Shown here: one piece after another, positions 8,602 to 16,305 of the stretch
Numbering within the stretch: the first letter of the stretch is position 1
How the letters are laid out: each line of letters begins with the position of its first letter
From: Alphaproteobacteria bacterium
GTDB taxonomy: Bacteria; Planctomycetota; Phycisphaerae; UBA1845
Direction of reading: 5' to 3'
Assembly (NCBI GenBank): GCA_028285105.1
Contig: JANQQE010000013.1
Location: forward strand, 1-64,000
DNA length: 64,000 nt
Position numbers and translations under genes: made by a program
The notes under the pieces: generated by a model
Seen by the model: the letters and a program-made list of their open reading frames with translations, nothing else
Told to the model about the DNA's origin: nothing
The model's database searches: none

Positions 8602-8958
8602 ATGGCTGATCGACGGTCTTCGGTATCGGATGAGTTTTGGTTGTTTTTTGAAAGGTTGCTTCCTGAACTGGTGAACACGCATCGATTCGGCGGTGGGCGG
8701 CCCCGTCGTTCTGACCGTGATTGTCTGAATGGCATTCTGTTTGTCCTGCGGACTGGGTGTCAATGGAAGGCGCTGGATGCGACAGGTACCCGCCATTGCA
8801 GTCACCTGAGTGGCCGGAGGCTGATACGTAGTGCAGCGAGGGAGGTTGTCACCGCGAAACCAAAACCCACGTTTTCAAAGCAGGAACGCAAAAAAAGTTC
8901 AACTGGTGTCCCCTCGCCCCGAGTGCCTCAGAAGTCATTGCCTATCAAGGTTTTATGA
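8602..8958 (+). pseudogene. Truncated IS5-family transposase fragment
   Basis: Residues 1-60 or so match the N-terminal DUF4096-like domain of IS5/IS1031-type transposases: [14 protein letters not shown], then a [20 protein letters not shown] run and [14 protein letters not shown] good ribosome-binding site, GGAGG at 8591-8595, precedes the ATG. After about 8790 the similarity stops and the frame continues into unrelated DNA, including the second dispersed-repeat copy. The DDE catalytic part is absent, so the fragment cannot transpose. It is a decayed element at the right side of the mutagenesis module. Confidence 0.75.
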
Positions 8959-8985
8959 ATGCCGTAACGACCGGATTTAAACTTT
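8898..8985 (+). repeat. Dispersed direct repeat, copy 2
   Basis: This copy matches 1434-1521 with 64 identical bases at the start and 19 of the last 24. It lies just after the IS5-type fragment. The A-run AAAAAAA directly before it is not present in copy 1, so the left boundary is sharp at 8898. Confidence 0.85.
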
Positions 8986-9422
8986 TGAACATCCGAGACG
9001 CCCTTTCGTGGTTAAATCGCCGTCGATTTCTACCCAATCTGCTATCCTCTGACCTTGACTCCTGCGTCAGTTTCAAGACTGCTAATTTGAGCAAGTGTGG
9101 ATTGATTTTCCCTGAACGTTCACGCAGGTGCGTCCGGTGCATCCCGCCCGTGCCTTGACCTCATAGTTAATCCGTAAGACTAGGCGATGCTAGTTCGCGC
9201 TGAAATGGCGAAGACATCATGCTCTTCGCTGCGGTAAGAATCGTCCGGCCGTGTAGTCTCCACGCGGCGATCATTGGTATCATAACCCACCCGAGATATG
9301 AAAATTAGACAAACAATACAAGACTGATTGAGCGAAGAAAAGCTATTATGAATGGCGGGAAGCAGATCGGACCGCTACCAGCACACCGTACGCATGCGTC
9401 AGATTCCGGACCGCAAGATAGC
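8986..9422. other. No gene recognised
   Basis: About 440 bases between the dispersed repeat and the stop of the TPR gene on the minus strand. I see only short frames without homology, no strong terminator hairpin and no clear promoter. It may be decayed mobile-element DNA. Confidence 0.4.
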
Positions 9423-10850
9423 CTACTCTTCGTCCAGCCATCTCGCGCAGTCCCCATTAGTAACTGATACGCGCGCCAAGCCATTCGTATCCGCGTCGAT
9501 CGGCTGAGAAGCGCTCGCCTCCGCAATGCGTTCGGCAAGGCGCTGCCGATCCGCGTGCTGCGTTTCCTCGAGCATGTCGCGGGCCCGGACAAGTATGATT
9601 TCGCCGCAGGCTGGCTGCCCGGTGTGAACCAAAGCCCAACCAAGGTTCTCCAGATATCTCGCCGTCCGCGGATGCGCCTGATCAGCCATGGCGGATGCTT
9701 CATCTAGAAGCGTGCGGATGGCGTGATTATTCGGCGCAACTACACCATGGTCCCCCAACTCGATCGACCATTCAGTAATCGAACGCACCACGCTCTCCGT
9801 CTCGCCCGGGCCGGCGATTCGTAGTCGGGCCTGCACGGCGTCTTGATGGTAAACGAGTGCTTCGGCCGATCGATTGCTGTCGTACAAAGCTTGATAGAGC
9901 TCGGAAAGCACGCGCTCGGTTGTATGGTGTTCACCACCAGCCGTGGCAGTCAGAATCTCGACGGCTTCCATTAGAGGATCGACCGCTTCGTCATGTCGAT
10001 CCTGCATCGCCAGACAGATTCCCAGGCTGCCGAGTGTCATCCCGAGATTGAAGCTGCCGGGTGGCAATGCGCGGCGAACGGCTTTGAGCAGATCGCGGTA
10101 CACCGCCTCTGCTTCTGATAGCTTGTCCAAACGGATCAGCAACGCCGCGTAGTTGTTCATCATGCCTAACGTTGCCTGGTGCGTTTCGCCATGGCTAGCG
10201 CGGGCAGCAGACAGCGTTTCTTCGAGTACCGGCCCAGCTTCAGCAATTTTGCCCTGCGCCATGAGGCACGCGACGAGGCTGTTGGCGGCATGAAGCGACT
10301 GCTCGTCCCCCGGCCCATGGACTCGGCGAGAAGTCTCGGTCGCGCGTCGAAGGATTGGCTCCGCTTCGTGGTATCTGCGCGTCTTCTGAAGTAGTTCGCC
10401 GAGGCTGGAAAGCAGTGCCAGCGTGAGCTTGCTTGTTTCGCCTGTGCCGGTCTCGGCCTGTGCAAGCGCGTCGCGAATCAGAGATTCGGGCTCATCCACC
10501 TGATCCAGTCGAATCAGCGCACTTGCCAACTGCATCTTTGCGGCTAGCAACTCAGGATCGTCTTGACTGAATGCCGCTTTCGATATTTCCACGGCACGAC
10601 GAAAATCTTTGAGACCTTCACGGGGAATGCCGAGGCGATCGTAGATACTGCCGATCGCGCGATAGATCTCAACGGCCAGGCGAGGTTGATCAGCGAACCG
10701 CTCTTCGACGCTGGCGGAAGCACGGTCAAGGACCTCCATCACGCGAACGTCGTAACCATCGCGTTCGGGTGAAGGGGAACGGACGGGAGGCATGCCTGCA
10801 TGACTCGTTGTCCCAATTGGACCCGCTAGGGGAGAAGGGCCTGCGCTCAT
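9423..10850 (-). CDS. TPR protein, C-terminal half of a planctomycete kinase
   Basis: The 475 residues are almost entirely tetratricopeptide repeats (for example AEPILRRATETSRRVHGPGD and LSEAEAVYRDLLKAVRRA). The segment GYDVRVMEVLDRASASVEE near residue 33 is the one that follows the transmembrane helix in large planctomycete serine/threonine kinases, so the protein corresponds to their sensor half. No kinase domain precedes it: an in-frame TGA lies a few codons before the ATG, and the merC-like gene ends 32 bases upstream. There is no ribosome-binding site. It is either a truncated remnant or a short protein read from the merC-like transcript; I lean to a remnant. The first 26 residues have no repeat character. 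Confidence 0.6.
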   Translation of the reverse strand: MSAGPSPLAGPIGTTSHAGMPPVRSPSPERDGYDVRVMEVLDRASASVEERFADQPRLAVEIYRAIGSIYDRLGIPREGLKDFRRAVEISKAAFSQDDPELLAAKMQLASALIRLDQVDEPESLIRDALAQAETGTGETSKLTLALLSSLGELLQKTRRYHEAEPILRRATETSRRVHGPGDEQSLHAANSLVACLMAQGKIAEAGPVLEETLSAARASHGETHQATLGMMNNYAALLIRLDKLSEAEAVYRDLLKAVRRALPPGSFNLGMTLGSLGICLAMQDRHDEAVDPLMEAVEILTATAGGEHHTTERVLSELYQALYDSNRSAEALVYHQDAVQARLRIAGPGETESVVRSITEWSIELGDHGVVAPNNHAIRTLLDEASAMADQAHPRTARYLENLGWALVHTGQPACGEIILVRARDMLEETQHADRQRLAERIAEASASQPIDADTNGLARVSVTNGDCARWLDEE

Positions 10851-10882
10851 CCACTGCAGTCAAGAGCGAGCAATCAGGACTT

Positions 10883-11545
10883 TCACATGCCCGCTCGACA
10901 ACATCGGCAAGTCAGTTGACGATTGAATACGTGTGCAACAATGAGAAGCAAGCCGCCGAATGGCGTTACCCACGGCCAGAGAGTGCTCATCCCAGTTGCC
11001 CGTTTACTTGTCACTGATGCGGAAGTCTTGAGATTTGTGCTACATGCTGCGCACCCTTTTGTCTGACAATTGGCTGCCTGCTTCGTTCTGTTCAGAAGTG
11101 GCGCTGAGCCATTAGCTGGAGCATTTGCTGCGCTGACCTCGCTTTCCAATTCAACGGAAGGGCAGCAATTGTCAGGACCCGCAAATGCTGCGACTGCTAT
11201 GAATGACAGACCAACAACTGCGATGCATGCTGGGGCCCATCGACGATGCCTGCGCCAACCGGACAAAAATGCGAGTACCGCCAATGCCAGGCAAATGACC
11301 ACCATCCATTGATGGAATGCCGGATCCGCAAAGAATTCCAACCCAAGAAGCGGGAGAAATCCGACAACAAACGGCATCGCTGCGCAATGGACGGCACAGG
11401 CTATTGATGCCGTCACGCCCAACCAATCGCGCCAAGCCAGCGAGTCCCCGGAATCCAACGGTCCTCCAACCCAGGCAGATGGCGAAGGCAACGTAGCTGA
11501 TACGCTTGTTCCGTGCGACGGGCTAGACTGCTCAATATTCGACAT
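10883..11545 (-). CDS. MerC-domain membrane protein, Fur-box regulated
   Basis: MerC-type proteins are small inner-membrane metal transporters first known from mercury operons; relatives in planctomycetes occur beside Fur-type regulators and are thought to handle other metals. The 220-residue protein has the CAVHC motif (Cys50, His53, Cys54) in the first helix, further helices near 78-96, 101-119 and about 191-210, and an extra Cys-rich loop and tail (GCAAC, CRCC). I chose the ATG at 11545: GGAG lies 11 bases upstream, and the promoter at 11599-11628 would put the transcript start near 11592, leaving no leader for the longer 11590 start. A Fur-type box covers the promoter. No merA, merP or merT is nearby. 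Confidence 0.75.
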   Translation of the reverse strand: MSNIEQSSPSHGTSVSATLPSPSAWVGGPLDSGDSLAWRDWLGVTASIACAVHCAAMPFVVGFLPLLGLEFFADPAFHQWMVVICLALAVLAFLSGWRRHRRWAPACIAVVGLSFIAVAAFAGPDNCCPSVELESEVSAANAPANGSAPLLNRTKQAANCQTKGCAACSTNLKTSASVTSKRATGMSTLWPWVTPFGGLLLIVAHVFNRQLTCRCCRAGM

Positions 11546-11598
11546 GCGGTTACTCCAATCCACCAATTCTGAATTCCATTGAGATGTCATGAACAGGG

Positions 11599-11628
11599 TA
11601 TTTAATGCGAATGCATTTGCAATTGCAA
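11599..11628 (-). promoter_or_regulatory. merC-like promoter overlapped by Fur-type box 1
   Basis: On the minus strand TTGCAA (11623-11628), an 18-base spacer and TAAATA (11599-11604) form a promoter. Within it lies the palindrome TGCGAATGCATTTGCA (11606-11621 on the plus strand), extended by ATTGCA. The 22-base unit 11606-11627 matches the box before the Fur-family gene (16213-16234) at 20 positions. A repressor bound here would cover the spacer and -35. Confidence 0.7.
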
Positions 11629-12068
11629 TATGGTGGGTAATTATACCCAGTCACAGCGGTTGGACGCCTCCTGGCTTCGTTTTCAAAGGGGCGATTCATG
11701 GAACAATTGGAATCGAAATGGCCGAACGAAACGCCGCAATTGTATCAGCGAAGCCTTTATCGCATTTGCGGAAAATCAAGTGGGTTGAATCGCCCTGCAA
11801 GCCAGCAAAACTTGCCATTTCGTTCTCACACGATTACCCTTGGGGGAACGGGGAGAATTGTTTTGAGGAAACCAGTTGCAAATCCATTTGCATCTACTAA
11901 AATGCGATGGCAACGATATGGTTGCTCTTGCACGTCGGGGAAGGTCCCGACGACTTCGCAGTGTCTGGATTGCTTTGCAGGGCAATGCTTACACGTGAGT
12001 TGCCGGAAAGTTTGCAGTTGCCGGAGAGTTTGCTCATCGGGCATGTTGTTTGGTTGAAATGCTTCGAA
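11629..12068. other. Intergenic region with box 2 and a repeated leader
   Basis: No gene is supported between the merC-like promoter and the DUF2946-like start. It contains the perfect palindrome GGGTAATTATACCC at 11635-11648, the second Fur-type box (11876-11892), and in the presumed leader a 17-base direct repeat with one mismatch, GTTGCCGGAAAGTTTGC at 11999-12015 and GTTGCCGGAGAGTTTGC at 12017-12033. The ORFs here (for example at 11589-11900) have no homology. Confidence 0.5.
11876..11903 (+). promoter_or_regulatory. Promoter with Fur-type box 2
   Basis: TTGCAA at 11876-11881 and TAAAAT at 11898-11903 are 16 bases apart. TTGCAAATCCATTTGCA (11876-11892) is, on the minus strand, a 15-of-17 match to the boxes at 11606 and 16213. 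The predicted transcript starts near 11910 and runs into the DUF2946-like gene, with a leader of about 160 bases. Confidence 0.6.
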
Positions 12069-12461
12069 ATGTTGCGACCGTTGGTTCGAATTATTGCGTT
12101 TCTTAGTTTTCTTCCCTCGGCAACTGGGTTGACGCTTGCGGTCCATCAACACAGCGAGCACCCTTCTCGATGTGGCCCCAATCATTACTCGGGCGACCAT
12201 TCAGACAATCCGAATGCATCCGCCCATGGGGAACATCCCGGGCACTCGCGCGAAGGCGATGGTCCATCCGCGCCTCAACCGCAATCATCATGCCCAATCT
12301 GCTTTGCCTTGACGGCTGGGTTCGTTGCAACAGTAGTCGCTCCCGATTCGTCAATGGCGTTTATGCCGCAATGCGCACATGCGGCATGGCCTTCATCCCA
12401 ATTATGCTTCGTCCAAGATGTCCCCAATCAAACGTTGGGACGCGCCCCTCCCATTGCCTGA
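12069..12461 (+). CDS. Small His/Cys-rich secreted protein, DUF2946-like
   Basis: From the ATG at 12069 the 130-residue product starts with a signal-anchor (MLRPLVRIIAFLSFLPSATG), continues with a His-rich stretch (HQHSEHPSRCGPNHYSGDHS), then CPICFALTAGFVATVVAP and ends in RAPPIA. The CPxC pair before a hydrophobic segment and an RxPP tail are typical of DUF2946 proteins found near copper and zinc genes. The His and Cys content suggests metal binding in the periplasm (inference). The longer frame back to 11907 adds residues without homology and would begin at the transcript start, so I prefer 12069, though no strong ribosome-binding site is visible. It is probably controlled by the box at 11876. 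Confidence 0.55.
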   Translation: MLRPLVRIIAFLSFLPSATGLTLAVHQHSEHPSRCGPNHYSGDHSDNPNASAHGEHPGHSREGDGPSAPQPQSSCPICFALTAGFVATVVAPDSSMAFMPQCAHAAWPSSQLCFVQDVPNQTLGRAPPIA

Positions 12462-12743
12462 CTTCCCCTATTCTGTCGACTTGAAATCTTAGCGCAAACG
12501 GTGCGCCGGAGATGTTCGCCTTTCGTGCTTCTCCCGCGCGGGAATGCTGGTCACGTTGATCGCATATAGCGCGGTGTCGTCGCTCCAACATCGTCAACTG
12601 CGTCAAAAATGGTCAGCGCAACCTGATTCAAGTTTACAAGAATCCGTCATTGGTTGACGCATGGCGAGGCAGTTTGTTTCGTCGCTGCTCCCGCCGCCCC
12701 AAAGTTCACTGAATTTTGCACGGTGTAAACAGGATGTACCCAG

Positions 12744-13562
12744 ATGCATAAACGGATTGACAAATCGGGCTTCACGTTGGTTGAACTGCTTGTCGTGGTG
12801 GCCATCATCGCGCTGTTGCTTTCGATCCTCCTCCCTTCTTTGGGCAAGGCTCGAACGCAGGCGAAGCGCGCGGTCTCGTCCAGCAACATGCGGCAAATTG
12901 GAATTGCCATGGAAATGTACGCCGGCGATTGGAATGGCGCCTCGCCACTCATCACGCATAGCCTTCAAGAGAACAAAAAGTACCTTTCCTGGATTTATCA
13001 GTTGCGACCATACCTCGGGGCAGACCGTGTGGCCAACAGTCAACAGGACGCCGACAACGCTCGCGCGGATAAGTTGGATCAGGTCAGAATTTGCCCCGCC
13101 GATCCCTTCGGACGCCAACGGTTGGCCGCGAATTCCACGAGCTACACGCTGAACGATTACGTGGCATTGGACGAAATCGATCCTTTTGGGCAGCTCATCA
13201 AGCCCGCGACTGGGCTTCACCGACTCCGCCAACCGAGCGGGACGCCAACTGTCTTCATTCGTGCCAATCCTTCAAATGGCTCGCATGACTTCAGCATAGA
13301 CGACGACCATGTACATGCGCGCGACACCTGGTTTCGATTTGCGGAGCAGCCAGACCTCATCTGGCTTGCCATTAGGGCGGATATACAAACCGATCGATTC
13401 AGCTTCGGAAAGAAGCGTAACGACGGTACAAGCGGAAGCACGTTGTTTCTCTATGCGGACACGCACGTCGAAGCGGTTCAGGCAAGACGTGTGCGCAACT
13501 GGGCGGATGTCGGTTTCAACTTTGCGGCACCGCCTGAAGTACGCAGCGCTTCTCAGCCATGA
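12744..13562 (+). CDS. Type II secretion-like pseudopilin
   Basis: The 272-residue protein has a type IV prepilin signature: short basic leader MHKRIDKSG, cleavage before Phe10, Glu at mature position 5 (FTLVELLVVVAIIALLLSIL) and a hydrophobic helix. The globular part has the planctomycete pattern, ending with FLYADTHVEAV, like the H-X9-DG region of DUF1559-type pseudopilins. A His cluster (DDDHVHARDTW) is in the second half. The stop overlaps the nearest upstream ATG of the next secreted protein, so both are likely co-transcribed. Many planctomycete pseudopilins are not tied to secretion machinery; here its place among metal-linked surface proteins is the interesting point. A 280-base gap upstream shows no Fur-type box. 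Confidence 0.8.
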   Translation: MHKRIDKSGFTLVELLVVVAIIALLLSILLPSLGKARTQAKRAVSSSNMRQIGIAMEMYAGDWNGASPLITHSLQENKKYLSWIYQLRPYLGADRVANSQQDADNARADKLDQVRICPADPFGRQRLAANSTSYTLNDYVALDEIDPFGQLIKPATGLHRLRQPSGTPTVFIRANPSNGSHDFSIDDDHVHARDTWFRFAEQPDLIWLAIRADIQTDRFSFGKKRNDGTSGSTLFLYADTHVEAVQARRVRNWADVGFNFAAPPEVRSASQP

Positions 13563-13606
13563 CTTCGAGATCAATCATGACAACGAACCAACTTGTGAGG
13601 TACACC

Positions 13607-14662
13607 ATGCAACGCAGACTTATCCAGCTATGTGTCGTCCTAGTCGCCGCGCACTTCGGCACTGTCCGCGCGATGGGCGACACTGTCATTCGCAGTGTTA
13701 CCTACAGTCTGTATTTTGGCGTCGAGGCGCCTGCGCCCGTCCTGGCGGGACCGTCTTGTGTTGGAGAAGGCTGTGTCGGTTGGCCGGTTGCTGCACACCC
13801 GCAATACCCGGATACCGTCAACATTTTTCATACCGACGTGGAAATAGAGTTTGATGGATGCCTACCCGGAGGAATCGGATGGGATCTATTCGTTTCACAC
13901 GACTTTCCATTCGACGATCGTCGCGTTGATTTCGACGAAGCGCTGATCTATTTGAATCAATTCACGCGGCTCACGCTGCCTGTTGCGGGGTTCGAGTTCA
14001 CGGGCGTAGACATCGGAGAAGATCTTTGGATTCTTCCGCAAGCCAATCCTGCCGATGCCCTCTGGCTCGGGATGAATTCGCCCATCAGTCCACAGGTCAT
14101 CAATGATGTCATGGCGGAGTGGACACCACCTGGATTGGGACCGTCCAAATGGACCGCCATGCGCCTGCGCGGCGTGGCGCACGATGCCGACGACGACGGG
14201 GCGTTCGACGACGACGGCGTGTTTTCGGTGTGGCAAAACTCGGGCCCGGGCCAAATCACCATCCAAATGTCATCGTTCGATGATGGCGTGCCCGGTAATG
14301 GCGCGTCCAGTGACGGAATCACCGATTCAGACGTTTTCTTCGACGCAGCACCGGGGCACTCGCACATGAATTGGGGGTTCTCGGCACCGGGCATCTACAG
14401 GATCGATATTCAGATGGAAACCATTGTCAGCGCCGATCTCCCGATTCCGCGATTTGATATTGACTCAGACGACGACGTTGACTTGGCTGACTTTGCCGAG
14501 TTTCAGCGATGTTTCGGGCATGAGAACGAACCGTATCCCTGCGGATGCGACTGGGCAGACGGCGATGTCGACGGCGACGTCGACATCGATGACTACGGGC
14601 GATTCCAAACGTGTACGTCAGGTGCGGAGAGCATTGCAGATCCCGCATGCAACGACGTGTGA
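13607..14662 (+). CDS. Secreted choice-of-anchor M-like protein with dockerin tail
   Basis: The 351-residue protein has a signal peptide (MQRRLIQLCVVLVAAHFGTV), a central domain and C-terminal dockerin-like calcium loops at about 282-345 (FDIDSDDDVDLADFAEFQRC and DGDVDGDVDIDDYGRFQTC). The central domain shows WDLFVSHD early and HSHMNWGFSAPGIYRIDI at about 251-268. These match WDLHYHLEE and DHAHYGWGFTATGLYELEF in the neighbour at 14843, and the HxHxxWGFTxxGxY pattern of the actinobacterial surface-anchored domain TIGR03769 / choice-of-anchor M, a family linked to metal ABC transporters. I chose the ATG at 13607 (GTGAGG nearby, signal peptide follows); 13559 and 13577 are in frame upstream. Confidence 0.75.
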   Translation: MQRRLIQLCVVLVAAHFGTVRAMGDTVIRSVTYSLYFGVEAPAPVLAGPSCVGEGCVGWPVAAHPQYPDTVNIFHTDVEIEFDGCLPGGIGWDLFVSHDFPFDDRRVDFDEALIYLNQFTRLTLPVAGFEFTGVDIGEDLWILPQANPADALWLGMNSPISPQVINDVMAEWTPPGLGPSKWTAMRLRGVAHDADDDGAFDDDGVFSVWQNSGPGQITIQMSSFDDGVPGNGASSDGITDSDVFFDAAPGHSHMNWGFSAPGIYRIDIQMETIVSADLPIPRFDIDSDDDVDLADFAEFQRCFGHENEPYPCGCDWADGDVDGDVDIDDYGRFQTCTSGAESIADPACNDV

Positions 14663-14842
14663 TACATGACCGGCCGAAGGCCAAAGGAGGTGGAGACCAT
14701 TGACGAATTGGTAAGAAGCAAGGGGAGACAGAGAGAGCATGTGCCCGATTTGGGCAAACAGGGTTCGGAATGGAGAAGCCGAACGATTCGTTTTGATTTA
14801 GAAGGAATACTCTCTCACAAGAAGGAATAAGGACTAGCTATT

Positions 14843-15577
14843 ATGAAAAGGAATACTATTACGACTTTCTCGATGACTTTCGCCGTTGCGCTCGCTTTCA
14901 CCGGCGTTGCCAACGCCGGATTGTGGACCGCTGAACACGGTGATGTCGGTCTCGCCTACGAAGGTGGTGACTGGGATTTGCACTATCACCTCGAAGAAGA
15001 AGCAGTGGTTGACGGATCGCCGGTCGGTGGCGGGTCTGAAGGTATGGAATTCGAACCGGATGACATCACCGTGTTTGTTCCCGATCCGAGTGGAGCCCGT
15101 CCGGCAGGTGCGCAATGGGATCCCATCGGTGTCGGAGCCGGCGGAGCCTACTGGTTTATCCCTGAGGTCGAGGATATCGCCAAGCCGTACGTTGGTATCG
15201 GTGCCGAAGAGATTGAAGCCGGCGACTTCGTGGGCGACACGTTTTCACTGACGCTGACCGGATTCTCGGGACCCGGCGACTTCTCGCTTTGGGATACCGA
15301 TACGTTCGGTGACCCCACGTTTTACATGTCGACCGCTGATGGGGTCTCCGCAGGAGACGTATTGAACTTGAATGCCGGCGACCACGCCCACTACGGTTGG
15401 GGTTTCACCGCGACCGGTCTCTATGAATTGGAGTTCACCGCAGCCGGTAACCACAGTATCGATGGGCAGGTCAGCGGTACAGCGACGTACAAGTTCCTGG
15501 TCGCGCCGGAGCCCGCTTCGCTGGCATTGCTGGGCATCGGAGGCATCAGCGTACTCCGACGCCGGAAGCGTGCATAA
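14843..15577 (+). CDS. Choice-of-anchor M-like protein with PEP-CTERM tail
   Basis: The 244-residue protein has a signal peptide ending in VANA, a domain with EHGDVGLAYEGGDWDLHYHL (residues 31-50) and DHAHYGWGFTATGLYELEF (from 180), and a PEP-CTERM sorting tail: APEPASLALLGIGG, hydrophobic run, then RRRKRA. PEP-CTERM tails direct exosortase-dependent surface attachment. The two His-containing motifs are those of the choice-of-anchor M family, and the protein is a diverged paralogue of the dockerin-tailed neighbour. His47, His49, His181 and His183 are candidate metal ligands (inference). An AGGAATAAGG stretch precedes the start. The 180-base gap before it contains no Fur-type box, so it may be read from the upstream operon. 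Confidence 0.85.
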   Translation: MKRNTITTFSMTFAVALAFTGVANAGLWTAEHGDVGLAYEGGDWDLHYHLEEEAVVDGSPVGGGSEGMEFEPDDITVFVPDPSGARPAGAQWDPIGVGAGGAYWFIPEVEDIAKPYVGIGAEEIEAGDFVGDTFSLTLTGFSGPGDFSLWDTDTFGDPTFYMSTADGVSAGDVLNLNAGDHAHYGWGFTATGLYELEFTAAGNHSIDGQVSGTATYKFLVAPEPASLALLGIGGISVLRRRKRA

Positions 15578-15751
15578 ATGTGCATGTACATGTCGGATTG
15601 ACTGTTGATTCGACAGGAGGGGAATGATGTGGGCCCCCGAGGCTTCGTTCTGTGAATGCGCCACGACGAAGTCCTCGGGAAGCCCGCTCAACATGACCGG
15701 CGCAATTTGCACGAGGCTCCCCGAAACGCAAGTATACCCGAGGAAACAGCC

Positions 15752-15964
15752 GTGTCAGAGTCTCAAGATGTCGTCATCTCATTTCGACTCGATGAGCATG
15801 TCGTTCAGACACTACGGAAGATGCCGAACCGCTCTGCATTCATCCGGCAGTCGGTTGCGCGGGCTTTGAGGGAAGTTTGCCCGACGTGCAACGGGTCGGG
15901 TCGCGCAAATAACGAAGATGCCGACTCTCGCCGCTTCGCTCATCCCTCAGAATCGGAGCAATAA
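15752..15964 (+). CDS. Ribbon-helix-helix protein with Cys-pair tail
   Basis: The 70-residue protein has the RHH pattern VVISFRLDEHVVQTLRKM followed by NRSAFIRQSVARAL, as in CopG/NikR-type DNA-binding domains. The tail contains CPTCNGSG (Cys43, Cys46), like half of a DnaJ-type zinc finger, and His residues near the end. I chose the GTG at 15752 because GAGGAAA at 15740-15746 is well spaced and RHH similarity begins at once; longer in-frame starts add non-homologous sequence. It lies between the PEP-CTERM gene and the Fur-family gene. It could be a second metal-responsive regulator or a DNA-binding partner; this is inference. Confidence 0.7.
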   Translation: MSESQDVVISFRLDEHVVQTLRKMPNRSAFIRQSVARALREVCPTCNGSGRANNEDADSRRFAHPSESEQ

Positions 15965-16212
15965 AAAAAGAACAAATGACAACCCAGGGTGGCGATGTGC
16001 CACCGATGGCGCGATCGGATGTGGTCGTGGGAAACATTCAGCATGGCGATGTCAACGATTGGCACCAAATCGCGTAATCGGCCCCAGCATTCCTTGATAG
16101 TAATTTCCGGTTGCTTGCGGACGCTTTCTGAGGGGGCAATTCAGAAAGCAGCCAGCCCTGCTCGCGTTGACCTTCCGGTGTCCATCCAGATACCACTGAG
16201 CTAAACATCTCC
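15965..16212. other. Intergenic region with a perfect inverted repeat
   Basis: No gene is supported; a 90-codon minus-strand frame overlaps the Fur promoter and has no homology. The arms GCTTTCTGA (16123-16131) and TCAGAAAGC (16141-16149) form a perfect 9-bp stem with a 9-base loop, but no T-run follows, so it is not a standard terminator. It could be a protein-binding site or a relic of an IS end. Confidence 0.4.
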
Positions 16213-16252
16213 TGCGAATGCGTTTGCAAGTGCATTCTTTTGGCCCTAAAAT
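16213..16252 (+). promoter_or_regulatory. Promoter of the Fur-family gene with Fur-type box 3
   Basis: TTGCAA at 16224-16229 and TAAAAT at 16247-16252 are 17 bases apart. The box TGCGAATGCGTTTGCA (16213-16228) followed by AGTGCA overlaps the -35; over 22 bases it matches the merC-like box at 20 positions. This points to autoregulation of the Fur-family gene and its downstream operon. Confidence 0.75.
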
Positions 16253-16305
16253 AAGCCTCTGGATGAAAATGGCCGCGTATAGACGTGGGCCCGGAGGAAC
16301 CATTC

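Noticed and set aside
10883..11545. Mercury-resistance operon
   Set aside because: Only a MerC-type protein is present; merA, merT, merP and merR are missing and the promoter has a Fur-type box instead of a MerR-type one.
12603..13232. 209-codon minus-strand frame
   Set aside because: It is antisense to the pseudopilin gene, whose prepilin signature is certain.
15624..15869. 81-codon frame with a GGAGGGG site before it
   Set aside because: The ribosome-binding-like site is attractive, but the product has no homology and overlaps the RHH gene in another frame.
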